Made by a program: the position numbers and the translations under genes. DNA of 64,000 nucleotides, from the NCBI RefSeq assembly GCF_029428875.1, contig NZ_JAJSOO010000001.1, positions 4,340,001-4,404,000 on the forward strand. The letters run 5' to 3'. How positions within the stretch are numbered: the stretch's first letter is position 1; each line of letters starts with the position of its first letter. Positions 9,374 through 18,659 of this stretch are shown piece after piece. Source of the DNA: Streptomyces sp. JH34 (lineage in GTDB: Bacteria > Actinomycetota > Actinomycetes > Streptomycetales > Streptomycetaceae). The notes under the pieces were generated by a model, which was not told where the DNA came from, searched no databases, and saw nothing but the letters and a program-made list of their open reading frames with translations.

Positions 9374-9796
9374 GTGTCCGAGAACCGGCAACCGACGCTC
9401 CCCGCCCGGCCGACCCTCCTCAGAGCGGTGCTCGCGCTCTCCGGGTGGGCGGCGCTCGCCGCGACCGCGCTGCCGGGGGGCGCGCCCCTGCGCTGGGCCC
9501 CCGTGCTCCTCTTCGTGTGCTTCGGACCCGGCCTCGCCCTGCTGTATCCGCGGACCGGACTCCTCGGGCCGGGTGCCAGGCTCGAAACGGTGGCGCTCGC
9601 CGCCCCTCTCGGGCTCTCCCTGGCCGTCGTCGTGGCCACCGCGCTGTTCCTGGTGAAGGGCTTCTCGGGGACCGCCTTCCTGGTGTCGCTCGCCGCGACG
9701 ACCACCCTCGCCTCGGTCCTCCCGGGACTGCCGCTGCCCGCGGCCGGCCGGGGTGCCGCCGAGAAGGGCCGGACGACGTCGGTGAGGCGGCGGTGA
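9374..9796 (+). CDS. Small integral membrane protein
   Basis: A 140-residue protein with three or four hydrophobic segments (one near WAPVLLFVCFGPGLALLYP, two around residues 75-120) and a basic Arg-rich C-terminus. GTG 9374 follows GGAAGG with a 7-nt gap. The stop overlaps the GTG of the glycosidase gene (GTGA), so they are coupled. I do not recognise a family. Being in one operon with the large membrane protein and the glycosidase suggests an accessory subunit of polymer synthesis or export. Confidence 0.62.
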   Translation: MSENRQPTLPARPTLLRAVLALSGWAALAATALPGGAPLRWAPVLLFVCFGPGLALLYPRTGLLGPGARLETVALAAPLGLSLAVVVATALFLVKGFSGTAFLVSLAATTTLASVLPGLPLPAAGRGAAEKGRTTSVRRR

Positions 9797-10926
9797 CCCG
9801 CCGCCGCTTCCCGGAGGAGCGTCGTCCCCGTACGTACCTCGTGCTCGCCCTGGTCTCCGTCGCGGCGCTGCTGACCGGGCTCCTCGCCTGGGCCGGCACG
9901 CCCTCCTCCGGTGAGGACGACGACGCGGCGCCCTCCGCCGGCGCCCTCCCCGCCGACGCCGCCTCCGGTCCGGTGACCGGGGGGACGTGCGCCCCGACCG
10001 CCACGCTCGTGCCCCCGTGCGGGGCCTGGTGGGGCGCCTATGTGCCGTACGCCGCGAACGGCTCGCTCAAGAGCGCGGTGCACGCGTTCGAGGAGAAGAT
10101 CGGCCGGAGGCTCGACCTCCTGTACACGTACCACGACATGTCGAACACCGAGCTCGACGGTCAGCTCCTGACCCCCGACGAGCAGCTCCTCGGCCGGGAC
10201 CGGATGCTGATGCTGGCCTGGGAGTCCACGGTGTGGCGGCAACCCCACCACGCCGACTGGACCGAGGACCAGCTCGGCTGGGCGGAGGTCGCGTCGGGGG
10301 CGTACGACCGCGCGATCATCGATCCCCAGGCGCGGCGCGTCAAGGCGTACGGGAAGCGGGTGTTCCTCTCCTTCGACCAGGAGGCCGACGCCCGGGTCGG
10401 CGACGCCGGCACACCCGAGGAGTACGTCGCGGCCTACCGCCACCTCCACGACCGCTTCGAGGAGCTCGGAGTGGACAACGTGGTGTGGGTGTGGACGGTC
10501 TCCGGCTACCTCGCCAACGGCGGGCTCTTCGAACGGCTCTACCCGGGGGACGACTACGTCGACTGGATCGGCATGGACCAGTACAACTACTTCACCTGCC
10601 ACGACACCACGGACTGGAAGGACTTCGACCGCAGTCAGCGGCCGGCGTACGAATGGCTGCGCGCCCACATCAGCGCGGGGAAGCCGCTGATGTTCGCGGA
10701 GTTCTCGACGGTGCCCGACCCGGCGGACGAGGACCGCCAGCGCGAGTGGTACGAGGCGATCCCGGAGGTGGCCCGGACCATGCCCGGGGCCAAGGCGCTG
10801 GTGCACTGGAACCGGGCGGTCCCCGGCAAGGGCTGCGACCTCACGGTCGACGAGGGGCCGGGCCTTGAGGGGTACCGCACGGCGGGCCGGGACGACTGGT
10901 TCAGGCAGCCGGTGCCCGGCCGCTGA
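9793..10926 (+). CDS. GH26-like glycoside hydrolase, membrane-anchored or secreted
   Basis: A 377-residue protein with a basic N-terminus and one hydrophobic segment (TYLVLALVSVAALLTGLL, about residues 14-31), an acidic linker, then a catalytic domain. Visible motifs fit a (beta/alpha)8 glycosidase of the beta-mannanase GH26 group: VFLSFDQEAD (acid/base Glu candidate), DWIGMDQYNYF and PLMFAEFSTV (nucleophile Glu candidate). It probably acts outside the membrane on the cluster's glycan, trimming or releasing chains. Its start overlaps the preceding stop by 4 nt and its 3' end overlaps the convergent flippase gene by 26 nt. The family call is by motif; the substrate is unknown. Confidence 0.75.
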   Translation: MTRRRFPEERRPRTYLVLALVSVAALLTGLLAWAGTPSSGEDDDAAPSAGALPADAASGPVTGGTCAPTATLVPPCGAWWGAYVPYAANGSLKSAVHAFEEKIGRRLDLLYTYHDMSNTELDGQLLTPDEQLLGRDRMLMLAWESTVWRQPHHADWTEDQLGWAEVASGAYDRAIIDPQARRVKAYGKRVFLSFDQEADARVGDAGTPEEYVAAYRHLHDRFEELGVDNVVWVWTVSGYLANGGLFERLYPGDDYVDWIGMDQYNYFTCHDTTDWKDFDRSQRPAYEWLRAHISAGKPLMFAEFSTVPDPADEDRQREWYEAIPEVARTMPGAKALVHWNRAVPGKGCDLTVDEGPGLEGYRTAGRDDWFRQPVPGR

Positions 10927-12931
10927 ACCTTGCCCGGACGCCGTACGCCGCCGCCGTGACCGCGGACAGGCCGCACAGGACGGGCAGTCCGACCGCGGCG
11001 AAGGCGTCCTGCGCGACCCATCCGGCGACCGCGAGCACCCACAACGAGGCGGCCGTGAAACGCCAGTGGGCCCCGGCGGTCCGCAGCAGGACCGCGGCGA
11101 GAGCGAGACAGAGCAGCTGGAGGGCGAACGGCAGGGCGAGGAGCACGTCGGCGGGGGAGGCGGTCCCCGTCGTCCCGGCGAGGAGCCGGGCCAGGGCCCC
11201 GTGCCACTCCCCCGACGCGGCGGCCGGCCGGATACCGAGGAACAACGGGGCGGAGTGCAGGGCGGTCACGGTCAGCAGCAGGGTCACGCCCAGCAGCACG
11301 GGCCGTGGGCGGCGCAGGGCGGCGGCCGCGCAGTGGACGACGACCAGCAGGATCCCGGAGGCCACGGTGGCCGGCGGCAGCGCGTCGATCAGCTGGGTGC
11401 CGGTGATCCGTCCGCGCCCGTCGGACGCCACCCGTGACAGCGGCACCCAGAACAGCACGGCCGCGAACCCCAGCAGCCCCCACAGCCAGGCCGCGCCGCC
11501 GGATCCCGTGTCCCGGCCGGGGGCCACCGGGTACGGGACGTCGGAGGCCCGCCCCGCCGCCGGCCGGGCCCAGCTCGTCCCGAACCCCTCGCTCTCCCGC
11601 CGCCCGCGGCGAAGACCGCGCGGTGGCCGCCCGCCGAGGGCCGAGCCCAGTCCCAGCGCGGACACCGTCGCCACCGCGGTCATGGCGATCAGCACCGCCC
11701 AGCCGGCCCCCGCGATCCCCGCGGGGCCGAGCAGCAGGGCCGCGCCACCCAGGACGAGGACGCACATCGCGCCCTGCAGGACGGCCAGCGCGCCGGTACG
11801 GCCCTGCACCCGCAGCACACCGATGTGGAGCTCGACGACGACCCGGGGCAGGGCAGCCGCGGCCAGCAGCCGCAGGACCAGGGTGCCGTGCTCGGCGTAG
11901 TCGGCGCCGAAGGGCCGGAGGATCTGCGGGGCGAAGAGGACCAGCACGAGCACGACGGGGACCAGCAGGACGGCCATGCGGCGCAGTGCCCCGCGCACGC
12001 CCTCGGCCAGCCTGCCGGGGCTGTGCGAGGCGTGCGCGGTGAGGGAGGAGGCCATGTTGATGGCCATGAACTCCATGGTGCCGCCGACGGTGTAGGCGAT
12101 GTAGAAGAAGCCGTTGTGCGCGGCGTCGAAGCGTACGGCGACCATCACCGGCAGCAGGTTGATCATCGCCAGGCTGAAGAGCGCGCCGACCGAGTCACCG
12201 GCCAGGAACCTGCCGATCTCGCGCGGCCTGGGCGGTTCGCGGTCCCGGTCTGCTCCGGCCTGACCGGGGATCAGCCGGCGGAAGACCAGCCAGCCGAGCG
12301 GCAGGACGGACAGGGCGATGGCCGCCGCCCAGGACACGAAGACGCCGAGGACGGGCAGGGCGGTCGCGAACGCGGCGAGGAGCAGCAGCTTGCCGACGGA
12401 GAACACCGCGTTGCCGACGGGCACCCACACGGCCTTGCGCAGTCCCGTCAGCACCCCGTCCTGGAGGGTGAGGACCGCCCAGGCGACGCAGGAACCGGTG
12501 AAGACGAGTCCGGCGGACAGGGTGCCGAGCGGTGCGTAGGAGTCGCCCCACAGGTCCAGCGTGAGCAGGAAGACCACGCAGGCCGGGGTGACGACGGCGG
12601 AACTGACCAGATAGGTGCGGGCGACCAGGGACGCGGTGGCGCGTCCGGCGCGGGGGACGTAGCGGACGACGGCGCCGATCATCGTGGTCGCGGTGACCGA
12701 GGCGAGGAGCCGCATCGCGGCGATGGCGGCGGACCCCTGTCCGACGGCCTCCTCGGTGTAGTAGCGGGCGGCGACCAGCCAGAACCCGAGACCGAGAGCG
12801 GCGGAGACACCGGTGGAGAGCATGAGGGCATAGGCGTTGCGGAACATGGAGTCGCCGCTCGCACCGCTCTCCGGGACGGGTGGGGGCACCGCTCCGGCCT
12901 CCGGCGGGCGGGCTCTCGCCGTGTCAGTCAC
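10901..12931 (-). CDS. Wzx/MATE-like polysaccharide flippase with extra C-terminal membrane domain
   Basis: A 676-residue protein. Roughly residues 30-430 form a 12-14-helix oligosaccharide-flippase region (starting FRNAYALMLSTGVSAALG; ARYYTEEAVGQGS), typical of lipid-linked repeat-unit exporters. After a basic linker near residues 430-470 comes a second block of about six helices, absent from ordinary Wzx proteins of 400-500 residues. That block matches the membrane protein at 7424-9313 around W638 (WVAQD). GTG 12931 lies inside the end of the aminotransferase gene (8-nt overlap), so the pair is coupled. It faces the rightward half of the cluster. Confidence 0.82.
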   Translation of the reverse strand: MTDTARARPPEAGAVPPPVPESGASGDSMFRNAYALMLSTGVSAALGLGFWLVAARYYTEEAVGQGSAAIAAMRLLASVTATTMIGAVVRYVPRAGRATASLVARTYLVSSAVVTPACVVFLLTLDLWGDSYAPLGTLSAGLVFTGSCVAWAVLTLQDGVLTGLRKAVWVPVGNAVFSVGKLLLLAAFATALPVLGVFVSWAAAIALSVLPLGWLVFRRLIPGQAGADRDREPPRPREIGRFLAGDSVGALFSLAMINLLPVMVAVRFDAAHNGFFYIAYTVGGTMEFMAINMASSLTAHASHSPGRLAEGVRGALRRMAVLLVPVVLVLVLFAPQILRPFGADYAEHGTLVLRLLAAAALPRVVVELHIGVLRVQGRTGALAVLQGAMCVLVLGGAALLLGPAGIAGAGWAVLIAMTAVATVSALGLGSALGGRPPRGLRRGRRESEGFGTSWARPAAGRASDVPYPVAPGRDTGSGGAAWLWGLLGFAAVLFWVPLSRVASDGRGRITGTQLIDALPPATVASGILLVVVHCAAAALRRPRPVLLGVTLLLTVTALHSAPLFLGIRPAAASGEWHGALARLLAGTTGTASPADVLLALPFALQLLCLALAAVLLRTAGAHWRFTAASLWVLAVAGWVAQDAFAAVGLPVLCGLSAVTAAAYGVRARFSGRAPAA

Positions 12932-14132
12932 CGGGCTGCTCCGCCAGGGGGCGTATGCCCGCCGAGGCGAGGGTCTCGATGACGGGGCCGGCCCGCAGCG
13001 GGTCGACGGGCAGGGCGTGCCGTGCGAACCGGGCCGCTCCCGCGGGGGACGGCGAGGGGTCGGTGAACCGCTCGCCCGCGTAGGTGTCGAGCGGCGGGTC
13101 GTAGAGGTAGCCGACGGTGACGCGGCGGCGGGCGAGCGCGGCGACGGCGGCGTCCCGGTCGGCGACCAGCAGCGGCACCCGGAACAGCGGCTGCACGGGG
13201 GAGCCGGTGAGGGCGCGAGGCGCCCAGCGGGTCGCGAGGAGGCGCTCGGTCCCCGCCCGGTGCGCGGCGAGCCGTCCGTCGAGCCCGGCCAGCAGGTGCT
13301 GGATGCGGCGCAGCCGTGCTCGGCCGGGAGCGATGCGGTAGTCGTGCATGTCGACGCGGACCCAGGAGTGGAGGGCGGTGAGCGAGGGTGCGGCGCCCAG
13401 GGCACGCCGCAGTTCCCCGGGCCGTAACGGCATCCGGATGTCCTCCCGTTCCTGGAGGCCGAGGAGCCGCAGGGCCCACCAGGCCGCCGGGGCGAGCCGC
13501 AGCCCGCGCACGGCCGCCTCCGCGTACGGGCGGACGGTGTAGGCGAGTTCGGCGGTGAGGCGGGCCGGGTCGAGCAGGGCGTCCCGGGCCTGCTCCAGCG
13601 GGGTGCGCAGGGCCGGGTCGGCGACGGCGAGGAAGCCTCCGGCCTTGGCGCCGACGTGTTTGGAGAGGCTGAAGACTGCGGCGTCGCCGAACGAGCCGAC
13701 GGGAGCGCCGTCGGTGAAGCTGCCGATGGCGTGTGCGGCGTCCTCGATCAGCGGGACGCCGAGCCGGTCGCAGCGCTCGCGCAGCCGCCGGGCCGGGTCG
13801 GGGTTTCCGTACAGGTTGGTGGTGAGGACACCCGAGAGGCCGTTCCACACGGAATCGGGCACGGCGTCCACGTCGATCGAACCGTCGGAGGCGGACAGCG
13901 GGGCCTGGACGGGACGCAGACCGGCGGCGAGGACGACGAAGAGGATGACGTCGTCGTTGACCGGGGACATGAGGATCTTCCCGCCGGGCTCGCACCAGTG
14001 GCGCAGCGCCACGTAGAGGCCGAGCCTGCAGGACGGGACGTACAGGCACTCCCGGCCGAGCCGGGTGCGCATCGCCGCTTCCAGCGCTCCCGCCACGGCA
14101 CGGTCCGCCGGACCGTTTTCCCCATGAGCCAT
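12924..14132 (-). CDS. DegT/DnrJ/EryC1-type aminotransferase-fold protein
   Basis: A 402-residue protein of the PLP-dependent sugar aminotransferase family. Visible motifs are LIEDAAHAIGS (PLP-ring Asp region) and FSLSKHVGAKAGGF, whose Lys is the Schiff-base candidate. Family members make amino-deoxy sugars such as viosamine or perosamine as NDP-sugars. I chose ATG 14132, preceded by GGGGGGAACAC, over the upstream ATG at 14231, which would cross a terminator hairpin. It is first in a leftward pair with the flippase. It may supply an amino sugar for the polymer, but the sequence is divergent and the substrate is unknown. Confidence 0.78.
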   Translation of the reverse strand: MAHGENGPADRAVAGALEAAMRTRLGRECLYVPSCRLGLYVALRHWCEPGGKILMSPVNDDVILFVVLAAGLRPVQAPLSASDGSIDVDAVPDSVWNGLSGVLTTNLYGNPDPARRLRERCDRLGVPLIEDAAHAIGSFTDGAPVGSFGDAAVFSLSKHVGAKAGGFLAVADPALRTPLEQARDALLDPARLTAELAYTVRPYAEAAVRGLRLAPAAWWALRLLGLQEREDIRMPLRPGELRRALGAAPSLTALHSWVRVDMHDYRIAPGRARLRRIQHLLAGLDGRLAAHRAGTERLLATRWAPRALTGSPVQPLFRVPLLVADRDAAVAALARRRVTVGYLYDPPLDTYAGERFTDPSPSPAGAARFARHALPVDPLRAGPVIETLASAGIRPLAEQPGD

Positions 14133-14188
14133 GTGTTCCCCCCAGAACCCCGCCCAATGTGGCCCAGTCCGTGGCACTTCGTCAACAA

Positions 14189-14230
14189 TGCGGAAGGACC
14201 CGCCCATTGTCCGGGGCAGGTCCTTCCGCA
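14189..14230. terminator. Intrinsic terminator hairpin downstream of the sigma gene
   Basis: Perfect 12-bp arms, TGCGGAAGGACC (14189-14200) and its complement (14219-14230), with an 18-nt loop. It lies between the end of the leftward sigma gene and the leftward aminotransferase gene and so separates their transcripts. There is no long T run, as is usual in Streptomyces. Confidence 0.75.
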
Positions 14231-14261
14231 AGGTGTACCGGGGGGTTCCGGTGACGCCGGG

Positions 14262-15242
14262 TCACTCCTCCACGGTCAGGCCCTTCCTGAGCTTGACCAG
14301 GGTCCGGGAGAGCAGCCGGGACACGTGCATCTGGGAGATGCCGAGCTCCTCGCCGATCTCGGACTGCGTCATGTTGGAGACGAACCGCATGGAGAGGATC
14401 GTGCGGTCGCGCAGGGGGAGCGAGGCGATGAGCGGCTTGAGGGATTCGACGTACTCGATGCCCTCGAGTCCGTTGTCCTCGTAGCCGAGGCGGTCCGCGA
14501 GGGCGCCCTCGCCGCTGTCGCCGTTGTCGTCGGGCTTGGCGTCCAGCGAGCTCGCGGTGTACGCGTTGCTCGCGGCCATGCCCTCGACGACCTCGTCCCT
14601 GGTGAGGCCGAGGCGGTCGGCGAGTTCGACGACCGTGGGGGCGCGGTCCAGCTGCTGGGACAGCTCGTCGCCCGCCTTGGCCAGTTCCAGACGCAGCTCC
14701 TGGAGCCGGCGCGGGACGCGCACGGACCAGCTGGTGTCACGGAAGAAGCGCTTGATCTCGCCGACGATGGTGGGCATCGCGAACGTCGGGAACTCGACGC
14801 CCCGGCTGAGCTCGAAGCGGTCGATCGCCTTGATCAGGCCGATGGTGCCGACCTGGACGATGTCCTCCATGGGCTCGCTGCGGGTGCGGAACCGGGCGGC
14901 GGCGAACTTGACGAGGGCCAGGTTCAGCTCGACGAGGGTGTTGCGGACGTACGCGTACTCGTGGGTTCCCTCCTCGAGGGCTTCGAGCCGCGCGAAGAGC
15001 GTCTTCGACAGGGCCCTGGCGTCCAGCGCGCCGATTCCGGCGTAGTGCGGGATCTCGGGAAGCCCTTCGAGGCCCTCGAACTCCTCGACCGCGAAGTGGT
15101 CGTCGGTGGTCGGGCCGGTGGTGCTGGTGCTGATGCGCGGGCCGGGCACGGCGCTCGCGGCAGCGGAGTCGGAATCGGTCGGTCCCTGAGGACATGCCGA
15201 CGTCGCGATGTGGGTACGCGATACGTCGAGCCGGGGTGACAT
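14262..15242 (-). CDS. sigI: SigB/SigF-family alternative RNA polymerase sigma factor (SigI-like)
   Basis: A 326-residue group 3 sigma factor. Region 2 shows the NLALVKFAAARF and DIVQVGTIGLIKAIDRFE motifs, region 3 WSVRVPRRLQELR, and region 4 ends with the helix-turn-helix MTQSEIGEELGISQMHVSRLLSR. ATG 15242 follows GGAGAA with a good gap; an acidic low-complexity stretch (about residues 1-55) precedes region 2. Divergent neighbours are a STAS antagonist and an anti-sigma kinase, so partner switching is the expected control. Symbol given by recalled synteny with S. coelicolor SCO3068; the orthologue claim is not tested. Confidence 0.88.
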   Translation of the reverse strand: MSPRLDVSRTHIATSACPQGPTDSDSAAASAVPGPRISTSTTGPTTDDHFAVEEFEGLEGLPEIPHYAGIGALDARALSKTLFARLEALEEGTHEYAYVRNTLVELNLALVKFAAARFRTRSEPMEDIVQVGTIGLIKAIDRFELSRGVEFPTFAMPTIVGEIKRFFRDTSWSVRVPRRLQELRLELAKAGDELSQQLDRAPTVVELADRLGLTRDEVVEGMAASNAYTASSLDAKPDDNGDSGEGALADRLGYEDNGLEGIEYVESLKPLIASLPLRDRTILSMRFVSNMTQSEIGEELGISQMHVSRLLSRTLVKLRKGLTVEE

Positions 15243-15349
15243 GGTTCTCCTCCATCGTTCTCGGCATATGGCTGCCGATGCCCATACGTGTTCCTGCGGT
15301 GAAGCGGCGCCTCCGTAGCCGATCGGGATTCCTCGTGCAGATGTCCCTT

Positions 15350-15380
15350 CTACCCTTACCCGGTTCCAGCCATGAGTTAC
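15350..15380 (-). promoter_or_regulatory. Candidate SigB/F-type promoter upstream of the sigma gene
   Basis: Reading leftward, GTAAC (15380-15376) is followed after 14 nt by GGGTAA (15361-15356) and then a second GGGTAG. Streptomyces SigB-group promoters have a G..T-type -35 and GGGTAC/T -10 at 14-16 nt spacing, so the spacing and -10 fit while the -35 is imperfect. If real, it would make the sigma gene autoregulatory, with a leader of about 110 nt. Confidence 0.3.
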
Positions 15381-15533
15381 AAGCGCCAAATGCGCCTGTA
15401 TGTCCGCTTTGTGGAGTTCTCCGACTACCGTGTGGCGAGGGAAACGCGTAATGTTTTACGCACGTCGGGGGCAGCCACGATGAAGCCGCGTACACAGGGA
15501 CGCGGGTAGTGACGGACGGCGAAGAGGGACGGC

Positions 15534-15902
15534 ATGGACCGCGGGACGGTCGGCAGTGCGAACCGGGGTCGGCTACAGGTCGAGGTCCGGACCGAGGGCC
15601 GAAGCGAAGTCGTGACACCGGCGGGTGAGCTCGATCACCACACCGCCGATCTGCTGCGCGAACCACTGGAGCGCGCCGTCGAGCAAGGGCGTACGCGCCT
15701 GGTGGTGGACTGTTCGCAACTCGACTTCTGTGACTCCACCGGGCTCAACGTGCTGCTCGGTGCCCGCCTGAAGGCCGAGGCGGCCGGCGGAGCGGTGCAC
15801 CTGGCCGGCATGCAGCCCGTGGTGGCTCGCGTCTTCGAGATCACGGGTGCGGAGGCGGTCTTCACCGTCCACGCCTCGCTCGAAGACGCTCTGAGCACCT
15901 GA
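15534..15902 (+). CDS. STAS-domain anti-sigma factor antagonist
   Basis: A 122-residue SpoIIAA/RsbV-like protein. The phosphorylation motif DFCDSTGLN has its conserved Ser at about residue 68, and VTPAGELDHHTADLL begins the STAS fold. When unphosphorylated such proteins bind the anti-sigma kinase and free the sigma factor. It is divergent from the sigma gene and followed on the same strand by a HATPase protein, making a full partner-switch module. ATG 15534 is preceded by GAGGGACGGC. Confidence 0.9.
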   Translation: MDRGTVGSANRGRLQVEVRTEGRSEVVTPAGELDHHTADLLREPLERAVEQGRTRLVVDCSQLDFCDSTGLNVLLGARLKAEAAGGAVHLAGMQPVVARVFEITGAEAVFTVHASLEDALST

Positions 15903-16104
15903 CAGCGGCGCATCCCATGCGTCTGCCCGGCACCCGGTGCCCCGACTATCGCGCGCGTCACGCTGTTGGCGTAGCGGAAGTGGGTGTCGTCACCATTCGG
16001 CCGGGCAGGAGAGATCCCGTCGGGGTCATGAAGCCCGCACACTCTGTATCTGATCAATATCTGTTCGATGGCAACACACGGTGAATCGGTGAGGTGAAGC
16101 GCTG

Positions 16105-16596
16105 ATGAGCACCACCCGGCAGCATCCGCCGGGCGGCCTCGGCCGCGAGCCGGACGGCAAGGGCACCGCCTCTGCCGTACCGGCCGACCGGCAGTGGCGC
16201 ACGCTCTCGCTGAGGGACGCCACCGGCATCGTGCCGATGGCCCGTGACTTCGCCCGGCAGGCGCTCCACGACTGGGGCTGGCTGCCCGCGTCGGGCGCCG
16301 ACAGGCGGGCTGCGGCCGAGGACGTCCTGCTGGTCGTCTCCGAGCTCGTCACGAACGCCTGCCTGCACGCGGAGGGCCCCGAGGAGCTCCGCATCGCCTG
16401 CTCGCCCAAGAGCCTGCGGGTCGAGGTCGTGGACGGCGGCGCGGGACAGCCGGCGCCGCGTACCCCGCACCGCGCGGGGCGGCCCGGCGGGCACGGCATG
16501 TTCATCGTGCAGCGGCTCTGCCTCGACTGGGGTGTGTCGCGCACCCCGGACGAGCCCGGCAAGACCGTCTGGGCGGAGCTCGCGGCACCGGCGTGA
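16105..16596 (+). CDS. Anti-sigma factor / HATPase_c_2 serine kinase (RsbW-like)
   Basis: A 163-residue protein with a GHKL ATP-binding fold: N box ELVTNACLHAEG, G1 box VEVVDGGAG and the G2-like GGHGMFIVQRL. The first 35 residues are variable. These proteins bind the sigma factor and phosphorylate the STAS antagonist. ATG 16105 follows GAGGTGAAG. It lies 202 nt after the STAS gene and ends in a strong hairpin. It is the probable inhibitor of the sigma factor encoded at 14262, by context. Confidence 0.87.
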   Translation: MSTTRQHPPGGLGREPDGKGTASAVPADRQWRTLSLRDATGIVPMARDFARQALHDWGWLPASGADRRAAAEDVLLVVSELVTNACLHAEGPEELRIACSPKSLRVEVVDGGAGQPAPRTPHRAGRPGGHGMFIVQRLCLDWGVSRTPDEPGKTVWAELAAPA

Positions 16597-16616
16597 CCCG
16601 GCTCTCCGCTCCACGC

Positions 16617-16662
16617 GTACGGCAGAGGCCCCGCACCGACCGGTGCGGGGCCTCTGCCGTAC
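16617..16662. terminator. Bidirectional terminator, 22-bp perfect stem
   Basis: Arms 16617-16638 and 16641-16662 are perfectly complementary with a 2-nt gap. The hairpin lies between the convergent anti-sigma and peptide-transporter genes and can terminate both. Confidence 0.88.
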
Positions 16663-16675
16663 GGCCGGGGCCGCG

Positions 16676-18166
<1,491 letters not shown>

Positions 18167-18587
18167 GGTCGATCCTTGCTGGTCGGGACGCGTCGCCTCG
18201 TGAGCGGTACGCGCCCGGTGGGGGGTAGCCGGCACCGGTGCGGGAACGCCCCACCCCTGACGCCTCGAGGGGATTCGATCCGGCCACCGGCTCCGAAGGG
18301 AGTTCGGGGGCGGTATCGCGGGACAGACCGCTCCGGGATCCACGCCCGGCGCGTGTCTCACGCTCCGGGCCCGGCCCACAGGTCATTCACTGGTCGGGGC
18401 CGGCAAGAATCCGGCCCGTACACAAAAGCGACCCTTGGCGCTAAAAGCTGCCCAAAGGTCATTCGACGGTGCAACAGGCGTCGAGCAACCATACGACACG
18501 ACACGCGGGGATATGGAAGGACTTGAGACATGGATCACAGGTCCAGGTGGAACCACAGTCCCATATTCGAAGGAGGATGACCGATTC
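18167..18587. other. Intergenic region between transporter and response regulator
   Basis: About 420 nt without a convincing gene. It contains locally AT-richer stretches (18415-18500) suitable for divergent promoters, and a perfect AGGAGG ribosome-site sequence at 18571-18576 that serves no large ORF. No tRNA-like fold seen. Confidence 0.4.
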
Positions 18588-18659
18588 GTGGACCGGACCC
18601 GCAGGGCCTCGCCAGTGCCTCACCCCGGCGGTCCCGCGCGGACTACCATCACTGCATGA
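18588..18659 (+). CDS. Possible 23-residue leader peptide of the response-regulator gene
   Basis: GTG 18588 lies 11 nt after a perfect AGGAGG (18571-18576). The short frame, rich in Arg, Pro and Thr, stops at TGA 18657-18659, which overlaps the regulator start as ATGA. The regulator itself has no ribosome site, so coupled translation from this peptide would explain its initiation. The alternative is a leaderless regulator mRNA from TACCAT at 18645. No homology argument is available. Confidence 0.3.
   Translation: MDRTRRASPVPHPGGPARTTITA

Noticed and set aside
14133..14231. Longer N-terminus for the DegT-type protein from ATG 14231
   Set aside because: It would be translated across the sigma-gene terminator, and ATG 14132 has a far better ribosome site.
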